A stretch of DNA of 64,000 nt, from assembly GCA_019752335.1 (NCBI GenBank), contig JAIEMJ010000034.1, positions 53,807 to 117,806 of the forward strand, given 5' to 3'. The position numbers were made by a program, and so were the translations under genes. This stretch comes from Bryobacteraceae bacterium. Its GTDB lineage: Bacteria > Acidobacteriota > Terriglobia > Bryobacterales > Bryobacteraceae. Shown piece after piece: positions 49,649 to 57,592 of this stretch (the first letter of the stretch is position 1; each line of letters opens with the position of its first letter). A model generated the notes under the pieces. The model made no database searches, was not told the DNA's origin, and saw only the letters and a list, made by a program, of their open reading frames with translations.

Positions 49649-51214
49649 TTATCCGTTTAGCGTCCAATTTGGCCGATAAGTGCGCTTCAGCCAATCGTTG
49701 GCCTCGGCCATATTCGTCACCTTGCCGTTCACGGCGTCGTATTCGAGTTTTTTGCCCGCGCGATGCGCCACCAAGCCGAGTAACATCTGCTCCATCATGG
49801 AGCCGGCATAGTCGAAGTCGCAATGGGTCTTGCTACTGGTGCCGTGCGTCACCGCGTTCGCCCGTCCCTTGCAGGCTTCAAGCCATTCGCGCTGGAAGAC
49901 GTCACCCGTAACGGGGCGCCCTTCGCGCTCCGCCGCCAGCATGCCTTCGATGGAGGAGTTCGGCAAGCCGAGCGCGGCGGGAATCTTTCCGTCTTGTAAC
50001 TGAATTTCGGGAAAGCCATTCGGACCCACCTCGGCGCTCGGCATCCGACTAAAGCCAGCGGGTAGCGCGGTGGGAGGGCGGCGCGCGGGAGCCGCTTGCG
50101 TCACCTGGCCTGTGCCGCCAATCAACGGTAGCCGTTCATCCGCGTTGCGGCGCTTGTAGTAAGTGAGGTCACCGTCGTCGTTGGCGGGGAGCAGAATCCG
50201 GCTGGTAAAGTCAGCCACGATGGCTCCCTTAGTGCCTTCGAAGATCGCGCCATTGGGGATCTTTGCGAGATCGATATAGCCGCGCGGCGAATCGGGCTTC
50301 AGTCCGCCCTGGTACCACACGATGGAGATGGGGCCACGCCAACTATTCGCGGGGTGCTCAAAGGTAGCTTTCAATTTCACCGGACAGATGTTCGGATCGT
50401 AGGCGTCACTTACCTCACGGTCAATATCGATGGTGGAAGGCGCGCCGCAGTCGACGGCGTTCCAGAGTAAGTCCATCGTATGCGCGCCCATGTCGCCCAT
50501 CTGGCCGACGCCGAAGTCGCGGTACATGTTCCAGAAGAGGCAATTCAAGCCGGACGTGCCGCCAAAGTATTGCGGGCTGTAAGGATGATACGGTGACGGT
50601 CCAATCCACTGTTCGTAATGCAAGGAGGATGGCGGCTGCCCCTCAGCTACGGGATAACCAGGACGCGGCAAGCGGCGGCTATCCCAGCCGTGAACGGTCT
50701 TCAACTGGCCGATGGCGCCGTCGAGAATCAGTTCGCGCAGGCGCTCGAAGTTGGGGTAAGCGTGGCGCTGCGTGCCATGTTGCGTGGCCACCTTCACCTT
50801 GTTCTTCAGGTAATTCGCGCGGACGGTGCGCACCTCTTCCACGCTGATGCCGAGCGGCTTCTCGCAATAGACGTGCATGCCCCGGTTGATGGCCCAATTG
50901 GCGATGAAGGCGTGGTGGTGGTCCGCCGTGCAGATGATCACCGCTTCCACGTTCTTCTGGTCCAGGCATTGCCGCCAGTCGACATAGGTCTTGGCCCTCG
51001 GAAACAGCTCCAGGCCTTCCTTGGTGCGGAAGTCATTCACGTCGCAAAGGGCGACCACGTTTTCGCCGCGCAGGACGTTGTAATGCGCGGTGCCTCGCCC
51101 CCACACCCCGATCAGCGCCACATTCAGCTTGTTACTCGGAGCGTTCTGGCCACGGAGCGTTCCGCTCTTCAAAATGGTGAGGCCGGCGGCCTGCAGTAGT
51201 TGTCGTCGTTGCAT
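49649..51214 (-). CDS. Gfo/Idh/MocA-family oxidoreductase with Tat-like leader
   Basis: A 521-residue NAD(P)-dependent sugar or polyol dehydrogenase family protein. The leader MQRRQLLQAAGLTILKSG suggests export, which is common for this family in Acidobacteriota and Planctomycetes. The Rossmann fold starts KLNVALIGVWGRGTAHYNVL (G-x-G-x-G), with EAVIICTADHHHAFIANWAI and the Lys of the catalytic EKP motif in HVYCEKPLGISVEE. The C-terminal domain has typical GDMGAHTMDLLWNAVDCGAP. A Shine-Dalgarno GGGAGGAG precedes the ATG. The substrate is unknown; neighbours suggest oxidised sugars. Confidence 0.92.
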   Translation of the reverse strand: MQRRQLLQAAGLTILKSGTLRGQNAPSNKLNVALIGVWGRGTAHYNVLRGENVVALCDVNDFRTKEGLELFPRAKTYVDWRQCLDQKNVEAVIICTADHHHAFIANWAINRGMHVYCEKPLGISVEEVRTVRANYLKNKVKVATQHGTQRHAYPNFERLRELILDGAIGQLKTVHGWDSRRLPRPGYPVAEGQPPSSLHYEQWIGPSPYHPYSPQYFGGTSGLNCLFWNMYRDFGVGQMGDMGAHTMDLLWNAVDCGAPSTIDIDREVSDAYDPNICPVKLKATFEHPANSWRGPISIVWYQGGLKPDSPRGYIDLAKIPNGAIFEGTKGAIVADFTSRILLPANDDGDLTYYKRRNADERLPLIGGTGQVTQAAPARRPPTALPAGFSRMPSAEVGPNGFPEIQLQDGKIPAALGLPNSSIEGMLAAEREGRPVTGDVFQREWLEACKGRANAVTHGTSSKTHCDFDYAGSMMEQMLLGLVAHRAGKKLEYDAVNGKVTNMAEANDWLKRTYRPNWTLNG

Positions 51215-51258
51215 GGAAAAACTCCTCCCTACATACTACATGTGCTAGACCTGAAGGG

Positions 51259-51912
51259 GTGATTTCCCGACGCTCATTTTTAGCTGCGGCGGCGGCAGCT
51301 TCCGCCGCTGATTCCGTCTCGCTCTTTGACGGCGAATCCACGCGCGGCTGGCGTTGCGCGGGTGGCGGTGAGTTCCCCTCGCACTGCTGGACTATTGAAG
51401 AAGGATGCCTCAAGGCCCTGGTCGCCAAGCCGACCTTCGCCGACATCCGGACCGTCGAGGAGTTCGGCGATTTCGACTTCGAGTTCGAGTGGAAGATCTC
51501 CCCGAATGGCAACTCAGGCGTGAAGTACTTGCTCTACCGGGAGGACGTCTGGAAGCCGGGCGGGGCGGCGTTGCCCCACGCGCGGGGGCGGGGCTTTGAG
51601 TATCAGATCGCCCATGGCCTCTCCGCGCGGAAGGACACCGAAGCGGCAGGCGCGCTTTACGAGTTTCTCGCTCCCGTTGGCGGCACAGCGAAGGTGGGCG
51701 AGTTTAACCAGGGCCGCATCGTACGACGCGGGGCTCGCATCGAGCACTGGCTCAATGGGGTCCGCGTGGTGGAGGCGCAATTAGATTCGCCGGAAATGCA
51801 AGCGCGGATGCGGGAGCGCAAGGTCCCCGTAGAGTTGCCAGGCCGTTCGGCGATTGTGCTGCAGAACCACGCCAGCGAGGCATGGTTTCGCCGCTTGCGA
51901 CTGAAAGTATAG
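51259..51912 (+). CDS. DUF1080 (3-keto-disaccharide hydrolase) family protein
   Basis: A 217-residue exported protein starting with GTG at 51259. A Tat-type leader (MISRRSFLAAAAAASAA) is followed by the DUF1080 core: VSLFDGESTRGWRC, FGDFDFEFEWKISPNGNSGV, KYLLYREDVWKPGG, RGFEYQIAHG, FNQGRIVRRGARIEHWLNGV and GRSAIVLQNHASEAWFRRLR. In related proteins this fold cleaves 3-keto-glycosides made by Gfo/Idh-type dehydrogenases, and one such dehydrogenase is the divergent neighbour (49649). The sulfatase gene starts 8 nt after its stop. Confidence 0.92.
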   Translation: MISRRSFLAAAAAASAADSVSLFDGESTRGWRCAGGGEFPSHCWTIEEGCLKALVAKPTFADIRTVEEFGDFDFEFEWKISPNGNSGVKYLLYREDVWKPGGAALPHARGRGFEYQIAHGLSARKDTEAAGALYEFLAPVGGTAKVGEFNQGRIVRRGARIEHWLNGVRVVEAQLDSPEMQARMRERKVPVELPGRSAIVLQNHASEAWFRRLRLKV

Positions 51913-51919
51913 TGTTAAG

Positions 51920-53656
51920 GTGCAACTTACCAGACGGCACCTCCTGTTGGCCACGGCGGCCGGAGCCTTTGCCAAGCGCCCCAACGTGCTGATGATCGTC
52001 GCCGACGACCAAGGCTGGGGAGACCTCAGCATTCACGGCAACACCAATCTCGAGACGCCGAATATCGACTCCCTGGCCCGCGATGGCGCCCTGATTGACC
52101 GCTTCTACGCCTGCCCGGTCTGCGCGCCGATGCGCGCCGAGTTCATGACCGGGCGCTACCACGCGCGCGGCGGCGTGCGTGGCGTCAGCACCGGGGCGGA
52201 GCGGCTTAACCTGGGGGAACTGACGATTGCCGAGGTCTTCAAAGGTGCGGGCTACGCCACCGGCATCTTCGGCAAGTGGCACAACGGCAGCCAGCCGCCG
52301 TATCATCCCAACTTCCGCGGCTTCGATGAATTCTATGGCTTCACCTCCGGCCATTGGGGACAGTACTTCACGCCGGAGTTAGACCATAACGGCGAGCTGG
52401 TGCGCGGGCAGGGATACATTATCGATGACCTCACCAATCACGCCATGGACTTTATGGCCCTGCACCAGAAGCGATCTTTCTTCTGCTATGTGCCGTTTAA
52501 CAGCCCGCACTCACCGATGCAAGTGCCGGATCGTTTCTACGACAAATTCAAGGACGCGCCGTTGCCAATGCGCGCCACCGACGCCGCCAAGGAGGATTTG
52601 CCATTTACACGCGCGGCGTTGGCGATGTGCGAGAACATCGATTGGAACGTGGGCCGGTTGCTGGAGCAGTTGCGCAAGCTCAAACTGGCGCAGGACACAA
52701 TTGTCGTCTACGTCAGCGACAACGGCCCCAATAGCTGGCGCTGGAATGGCGGCATGAAGGGGCGGAAAGCCTCTACCGACGAAGGCGGCGTACGTGTGCC
52801 TTGCTTGATGCGCTGGCCAGGACGAGTCGCGCCGGGGACGAAGATCCCGCAAATCGCCGGGGCGATCGACTTACTCCCCACGTTGACGGACTTAGCCGGC
52901 GTCACCTTCCGCGCGCCAAAGCCTTTGGATGGCCGTAGCCTGAAGCCGCTCCTGACGGCCAAGAACCCACCCTGGGAGGATCGCATGATCTTCTCGCAGC
53001 AGAACCGGCAAGTAAGTGTACGAACGCAACGCTATCGCCTGGACGCCGCGGGTAAGCTCTTTGACATGGTGCAGGATCCGGGCCAGACGACCGATATCGC
53101 CAGCCGGGAGCCGGCGGAGACGAAGCGTCTGGCGGAGGCGGTGGCGAAGTTTCGCCAGGAAGTGGCGCCGTTTATCGGGCCCGATGACCGGCCATTTCCG
53201 ATCGGTTACGCGAAAACCACTTGGCTTCCAGCGCGCGATGGTGTAGGACACGGCGGGATTCAACGCAGCGCCCAAGCGCCCAATTGTTCCTTCTTTACGC
53301 ACTGGACGGCGAAGGAAGATCGCATGACTTGGAATGTGGAGGTGTTGCAGGCGGGCACTTACTCAGTGGATCTCTATTACACTTGCGCGGCCGCCGATGT
53401 GGGGTCAACGGTCGAGATGACTTTGGGAGCGAGTAAGTTGACCGGGAAGATCGACGCCGCGCATGATCCCCCGTTGGAGGGCGCCAAAGAAGATCGCGTT
53501 GATCGGGGGCAGGAGAGTTATGTGAAAGCCTTTAAGCCCCTGCGACTGGGCAGTGTCCGGTTGGAGCGCGGGCGCGGTAGCTTGGCGTTGAGGGCGACCG
53601 AGATTTCCGGTAAGCAAGTAGCCGACGTCCGTTATGTGATTCTACGGAGGGCCTAA
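51920..53656 (+). CDS. Type I sulfatase with C-terminal sandwich domain
   Basis: A 578-residue exported arylsulfatase-type enzyme that removes sulfate esters. It starts with GTG, with a Tat-like leader (LTRRHLLLATAAGAFA). The metal-binding opening PNVLMIVADDQGWGDLSIHG and the formylglycine site CAPMRAEFMTGRY (C-x-P-x-R) are present, so Cys should be oxidised by a maturase. Further conserved parts are FGKWHNGSQP, DNGPNSWRWNGGMKGRKAS and a final PIGYAKTT region. Residues 430-578 form an extra beta-sandwich (AGTYSVDLYYTCAAADVGST) resembling carbohydrate-binding modules. The likely target is a sulfated glycan. Confidence 0.92.
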   Translation: MQLTRRHLLLATAAGAFAKRPNVLMIVADDQGWGDLSIHGNTNLETPNIDSLARDGALIDRFYACPVCAPMRAEFMTGRYHARGGVRGVSTGAERLNLGELTIAEVFKGAGYATGIFGKWHNGSQPPYHPNFRGFDEFYGFTSGHWGQYFTPELDHNGELVRGQGYIIDDLTNHAMDFMALHQKRSFFCYVPFNSPHSPMQVPDRFYDKFKDAPLPMRATDAAKEDLPFTRAALAMCENIDWNVGRLLEQLRKLKLAQDTIVVYVSDNGPNSWRWNGGMKGRKASTDEGGVRVPCLMRWPGRVAPGTKIPQIAGAIDLLPTLTDLAGVTFRAPKPLDGRSLKPLLTAKNPPWEDRMIFSQQNRQVSVRTQRYRLDAAGKLFDMVQDPGQTTDIASREPAETKRLAEAVAKFRQEVAPFIGPDDRPFPIGYAKTTWLPARDGVGHGGIQRSAQAPNCSFFTHWTAKEDRMTWNVEVLQAGTYSVDLYYTCAAADVGSTVEMTLGASKLTGKIDAAHDPPLEGAKEDRVDRGQESYVKAFKPLRLGSVRLERGRGSLALRATEISGKQVADVRYVILRRA

Positions 53657-53659
53657 GCG

Positions 53660-54577
53660 ATGACCAGAAGAGTAATGTTGGCGGCAGTAAGTGGAGGGAG
53701 TCTTTTGGGGAAGGCTGCGCAGCCCAGCAGCAAGGTGAGTTTCCCCGTACCCGCCCACGCCTGCGATTGCCACACGCATATCTTCGGCGAATATCCGCTC
53801 TTCGCGGGACGTAGTTACACTCCGGAGCACGCTTTGCCCGCGGAGATGTCCGCGCTGCACCGGGCCCTGGGCATTGAGCGAGTGGTGATCGTCACACCGA
53901 GTATCTACGGCACCGACAATGCGGCGACTCTCGCCGGGATGAAGGCGCGGGGCAAGAGCGCCCGAGGCGTCGCCGTGATTGATGAGCGGACTTCGGAGGC
54001 CGAACTGGATCAGATGCACCAGGCGGGCATGCGGGGCATCCGCTTGAACTTGAACAACGGTCCGCGCAGTGGACTGTCGCCGCGAGAGCGATTTACTCAG
54101 GCTGCGCAATGGATGGGGAAACGCGGTTGGCACATCCAGATGTTTGTGAGTCCCGTGGTGATCTCGAATCTTCGTGACTTAGTCAGCCAGTCGCCGGTTC
54201 CGGCAGTCTTTGACCATTTCGGCGGCGCTAGCTTCGCGGCCGGCGCGGAGCAGCCAGGATTTTCTGACTTAGTCGACTTAGTAAGTGCGGGCAAGGCTTA
54301 CGTGAAGCTCTCCGTCTCTGGACCAAATATTGGTTTACCTTCCGAAGGGGCTGATCCATTGGCCAAAGCATTGATCGCTGCGAACCCGGACCGCGTACTC
54401 TGGGGTACTGACTGGCCGCATCCGGACGCCGCCTCCGGCCGTCCGGCGACCGAAGTATCGCCGTTGAAGCAAGTAGACGACGGCGCTGCGCTCAGCCAAC
54501 TCGCCCGTTGGGCGCCCGATGCCGCAACGCGGAAGAAGATTCTCGTCGATAACCCGGCGCGCCTCTACAAGTTTTAG
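53660..54577 (+). CDS. Amidohydrolase-2 family lactonase/hydrolase
   Basis: A 305-residue TIM-barrel metal hydrolase similar to 2-pyrone-4,6-dicarboxylate lactonase and sulfomuconolactone hydrolase. A Tat-like start (MTRRVMLAAVSGGSLLGKA) precedes HACDCHTHIFGEYPLF (HxH metal site), GIERVVIVTPSIYGTDN, GMRGIRLNLNN, PVPAVFDHFGGASFAAG and the terminal Asp in VLWGTDWPHPDA. It begins 4 nt after the sulfatase stop, so the two probably act in one pathway, perhaps on lactones derived from uronates or aromatics. Confidence 0.88.
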   Translation: MTRRVMLAAVSGGSLLGKAAQPSSKVSFPVPAHACDCHTHIFGEYPLFAGRSYTPEHALPAEMSALHRALGIERVVIVTPSIYGTDNAATLAGMKARGKSARGVAVIDERTSEAELDQMHQAGMRGIRLNLNNGPRSGLSPRERFTQAAQWMGKRGWHIQMFVSPVVISNLRDLVSQSPVPAVFDHFGGASFAAGAEQPGFSDLVDLVSAGKAYVKLSVSGPNIGLPSEGADPLAKALIAANPDRVLWGTDWPHPDAASGRPATEVSPLKQVDDGAALSQLARWAPDAATRKKILVDNPARLYKF

Positions 54578-54582
54578 CAGCG

Positions 54583-56091
54583 TCACCGCAGAGGCGGCGT
54601 AGAGGCGGGCGCGTGGCGCCAGCGCGTCGCTTGCTCGTAGCTGTAAGCCCAGCGGAGTAACTGGCGCTCGCTCCAGGCGGCGCCCAGAAAGGTGATCCCC
54701 GCCGGTAGCGTACCGCGCGTGTAACCCATCGGTACGTTCACGGCGGGAAAGCCCGAGGTGGGCGAGAAGACCTGACTGTTGTCGCCTCCGGGCGTATTCA
54801 GGTCGCCGATCAGGCGAGGCGGATTGCTCCAGGTGGGATAGACGAAGCCGTCTAATTGCTGGGCTGCCATCGCCTGCTGCAAGGCCTCCCGAAACTGGCG
54901 CCGGTATGCCATCTCCGCGACGCACTCCGCCGACTCGGGCCCGTTCGGCTTACTCTTTTCCGCTTGCTCCAATCGCACCTGCACGGACGGGTGAAACTTG
55001 CGCGACTTCACCACCTCGGAGAGGCTCTTCACGGGCACGGCGTCGCCAAGGCTCGCGAGGAAGCGGTCCAGGTCGTAGTGAAAGCCCATGCAGGAGCCAG
55101 CGGGCCGCTTGGGCAACTCTACCTTGACGCCGTCAACGACTGTGGCCCCGGCTTGCCTCAGGTCACCGAGCGCCGCGCTAAAGACGCGCAGCACCTCGGC
55201 GTCGGCGGTGTCGCGCTCATAGGCTTGGCGCAGAATGCCTAGGCGCACGCCGCGCAGGCCGTCGCGACTGAGAGCCAGATAGTCTTCCTGGGGGCGGCCG
55301 CGAGACGCGGACGTCACTTCGTCGTTGGAATCTTCGCCCACGATCACGGCGAGGACGCGAGCCGCGTCTTCCACGGTGCGGGCCATGGGTCCGGCGATGT
55401 CGGCCAAGAGGTTTAGCGGAAAGATGCCGGCGCGGCTGGTGCGGCCCATAGTGGACCGTATGCCGGCCAGAGCCTGATGCGCGGAGGGTCCGCGAATCGA
55501 GTTGCCGGTGTCCGTGCTGAGGCCCACCAGGCCGAAGCTCGCGGCGATGGCCGCCGCGGTGCCGCCACTGGAGCCAGCGGTCACGCGGTCCAAGGCGTAG
55601 GGATTGCGCGTGTAGCCCGGCAGAATCGAGCTGACAGTTTCCACCGGACTAAAGGCAAACTCGGCCATGTTGCTCTTGGCCAGAATCAGCGCCCCGGCTT
55701 CCTTCACTCGCTTCACCTGGAAGGCATCCTGCCGCGCGACGAAGCCCGCCAAGGACAGCGACCCGGCCGCGCTTTGCATTCCCACCGTGGCGAAGTTGTC
55801 CTTCACGATCATCGGCACACAATGCAGCGGACCGGTGAGGCCACTTTGCGCGAAGCGGCGATCGAGTTCCGCGGCCTCGACGTCGGCTTGCTCGTTCAGC
55901 ACGACGAGCGAATTGAGCGCCGGGCCATTCTTGTCGTAAGCGGCAATGCGCCGCAGATACTGCGCGACGACTTGGCGGCAGGTGACTTCGCCGGCTTGGA
56001 TGGCGGCGTGCAGGCCGGCGATGGTGGCCTCGGTGACTTCGAAGGCCGCGGGCAAGGGTACGGCGAGGAGGAGCAAGAGCAGGAGTCGCAT
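54583..56091 (-). CDS. Amidase-signature family hydrolase, exported
   Basis: A 502-residue amidase with a signal peptide (MRLLLLLLLAVPLPAAFEV). The Ser-cisSer-Lys triad is visible: Lys in CVPMIVKDNFAT, the Gly/Ser loop RVTAGSSGGTAAAIAA and the nucleophile Ser in LSTDTGNSIRGPSAHQAL. The C-terminal part has the usual PTWSNPPRLIGDLNTPG and SGFPAVNVPMGYT segments. Exported members of this family hydrolyse amide bonds of peptides or aryl amides; the substrate cannot be predicted. It is divergent from the tannase gene, with start codons 43 nt apart. Confidence 0.92.
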   Translation of the reverse strand: MRLLLLLLLAVPLPAAFEVTEATIAGLHAAIQAGEVTCRQVVAQYLRRIAAYDKNGPALNSLVVLNEQADVEAAELDRRFAQSGLTGPLHCVPMIVKDNFATVGMQSAAGSLSLAGFVARQDAFQVKRVKEAGALILAKSNMAEFAFSPVETVSSILPGYTRNPYALDRVTAGSSGGTAAAIAASFGLVGLSTDTGNSIRGPSAHQALAGIRSTMGRTSRAGIFPLNLLADIAGPMARTVEDAARVLAVIVGEDSNDEVTSASRGRPQEDYLALSRDGLRGVRLGILRQAYERDTADAEVLRVFSAALGDLRQAGATVVDGVKVELPKRPAGSCMGFHYDLDRFLASLGDAVPVKSLSEVVKSRKFHPSVQVRLEQAEKSKPNGPESAECVAEMAYRRQFREALQQAMAAQQLDGFVYPTWSNPPRLIGDLNTPGGDNSQVFSPTSGFPAVNVPMGYTRGTLPAGITFLGAAWSERQLLRWAYSYEQATRWRHAPASTPPLR

Positions 56092-56119
56092 TACCTGCCA
56101 AGCTAGCAGGAAAATCGCC

Positions 56120-56125
56120 TATGCT
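56120..56125 (+). promoter_or_regulatory. Candidate -10 box for the tannase gene
   Basis: TATGCT, 9 nt before the ATG at 56135. Fits the leaderless pattern seen elsewhere in the window. Confidence 0.3.
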
Positions 56126-56134
56126 GGACGAAGC

Positions 56135-57592
56135 ATGAAAGCCGCCCTCCTCTTGTCTTTGCTCGCTCCCCTCGGCCGCGCCGCCGGCACGCCTTGCGAG
56201 CAACTAGTCGACATGACGTTGCCGAACGTCACCATACGCTCGGCGGTGATGGCGCAGACGTCGCCGGCGGGCGCGGCGCTGCCGGCCTTCTGCCGGATTC
56301 GCGCCGTAGCGCGGCCCGTGGCCGATTCTGAAATCGAGTTTGAGGTGTGGATTCCCGCCGCTTGGAATGGCAAGTTCCAAGGGGTCGGCAACGGTGGCTA
56401 CTCGGGGGCGCTGGGCTACGCGGCGATGCAGCGCGCGTTGCGCTCCGGTTATGCCACGGCCAGCCACAATACGGGCCACGCGGGCGATGATCTGCGCTTC
56501 GGGCAAGGCCATCCGGAGAAGGTCCGAGACTACGCCTATCGCGCGGTCCACGTGATGACGGTGAATGCCAAGCTGCTGATCCGCGCGCATACGGGCCGCG
56601 CCGCGGACAAGCACTACTTTGTCGGCTGCTCGGCGGGCGGGCATCAGGCGATGTCCGAAGCGCAACGCTACCCCGAGGACTACGACGGCATCGTGGCCGG
56701 CGCTCCCGCAAACAACCGTCTGCGGCAGACGATGGGTCTGCACTACAGTTGGCGTGCCCTGCATCGCGAGGACGGGACGCCGATCGTGCCCGCAGCGAAA
56801 CTGCCGCTGATCACGCAGGCCGTGGTCGCGTCCTGCGATGCGCGCGACGGGCTGAAGGACGGGCTGATCGCAGACCCGCGGCGCTGTGGTCCGGTGGACC
56901 TGTCGGGCATCCTGACGGAGCCCGAGGCCGAAGCCGTGCGCAAGGTATGGGCCGGGTTGCCCGGCATCTTCGCCGGCTGGCCCATGGGCAGCGAAGACAA
57001 CGGCAGCCAGAGTTGGAAGACGTATCTGTTGACCCCCACTGAGCCCATGCGCAGCGGCCTCTTCCGCTACTTCCTCTTCCACGATCCCCACTGGGACTGG
57101 CGCACGCTCGACTACCAACGCGACCTCGCTTACGCCGAGCAACATCTCGGCTTCATGCAGGCCACCGCGCGCGATATGACGCCCTTTGCGCGCCGCGGCG
57201 GCAAGCTGCTGATGTACGCGGGCTGGGTGGACCCGGTGGTGCCGCCGCAGGATACGGTGAGCTACTACGAGGCCGTCAGCCGCCAGATGGGCGAGCCCGC
57301 CACGCACGGTTTCTTCCGTCTCTTCATGGCCCCGGGCATGGCGCATTGCGGCGGTGGCCCGGGGCCGAACGACTTTGACTCGGTGGGGGCGCTGGACCAA
57401 TGGGTAACCAAAGGCATCGCCCCGGAACGAATCATCGCCGGCCACGCCACGAACGGCATCGTAGACCGGACGCGTCCGCTGTGCGCGCATCCGAAGGTGG
57501 CGCGGTACAAGGGCGCGGGCAGCATCGACGAAGCGGCGAACTTCGTTTGCGCTTATAGCGAGAACTCAAAGTCCTCGAGCGGCGAACGATAG
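56135..57592 (+). CDS. Tannase / feruloyl esterase family protein
   Basis: A 485-residue secreted esterase acting on plant phenolic esters. A signal peptide (MKAALLLSLLAPLGRAAG) leads into CEQLVDMTLPNVTIRSAVMA, then FCRIRAVARPVADSEIEFEV, GVGNGGYSGALGYAAM, the nucleophile motif YFVGCSAGGHQAM (G-x-S-x-G), GWVDPVVPPQDTVSYY and MAPGMAHCGGGPG, which hold the Asp and His of the triad. The ATG at 56135 begins the signal peptide; an in-frame upstream extension has none. The last 13 codons overlap the 3' end of the convergent M56 gene by 40 bp, so the tail ENSKSSSGER is an unconserved addition. Confidence 0.9.
   Translation: MKAALLLSLLAPLGRAAGTPCEQLVDMTLPNVTIRSAVMAQTSPAGAALPAFCRIRAVARPVADSEIEFEVWIPAAWNGKFQGVGNGGYSGALGYAAMQRALRSGYATASHNTGHAGDDLRFGQGHPEKVRDYAYRAVHVMTVNAKLLIRAHTGRAADKHYFVGCSAGGHQAMSEAQRYPEDYDGIVAGAPANNRLRQTMGLHYSWRALHREDGTPIVPAAKLPLITQAVVASCDARDGLKDGLIADPRRCGPVDLSGILTEPEAEAVRKVWAGLPGIFAGWPMGSEDNGSQSWKTYLLTPTEPMRSGLFRYFLFHDPHWDWRTLDYQRDLAYAEQHLGFMQATARDMTPFARRGGKLLMYAGWVDPVVPPQDTVSYYEAVSRQMGEPATHGFFRLFMAPGMAHCGGGPGPNDFDSVGALDQWVTKGIAPERIIAGHATNGIVDRTRPLCAHPKVARYKGAGSIDEAANFVCAYSENSKSSSGER

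Noticed and set aside
56204..57490. 428-codon minus-strand frame opposite the tannase gene
   Set aside because: Shadow frame rich in Arg/His/Ala; the tannase motifs are on the plus strand.
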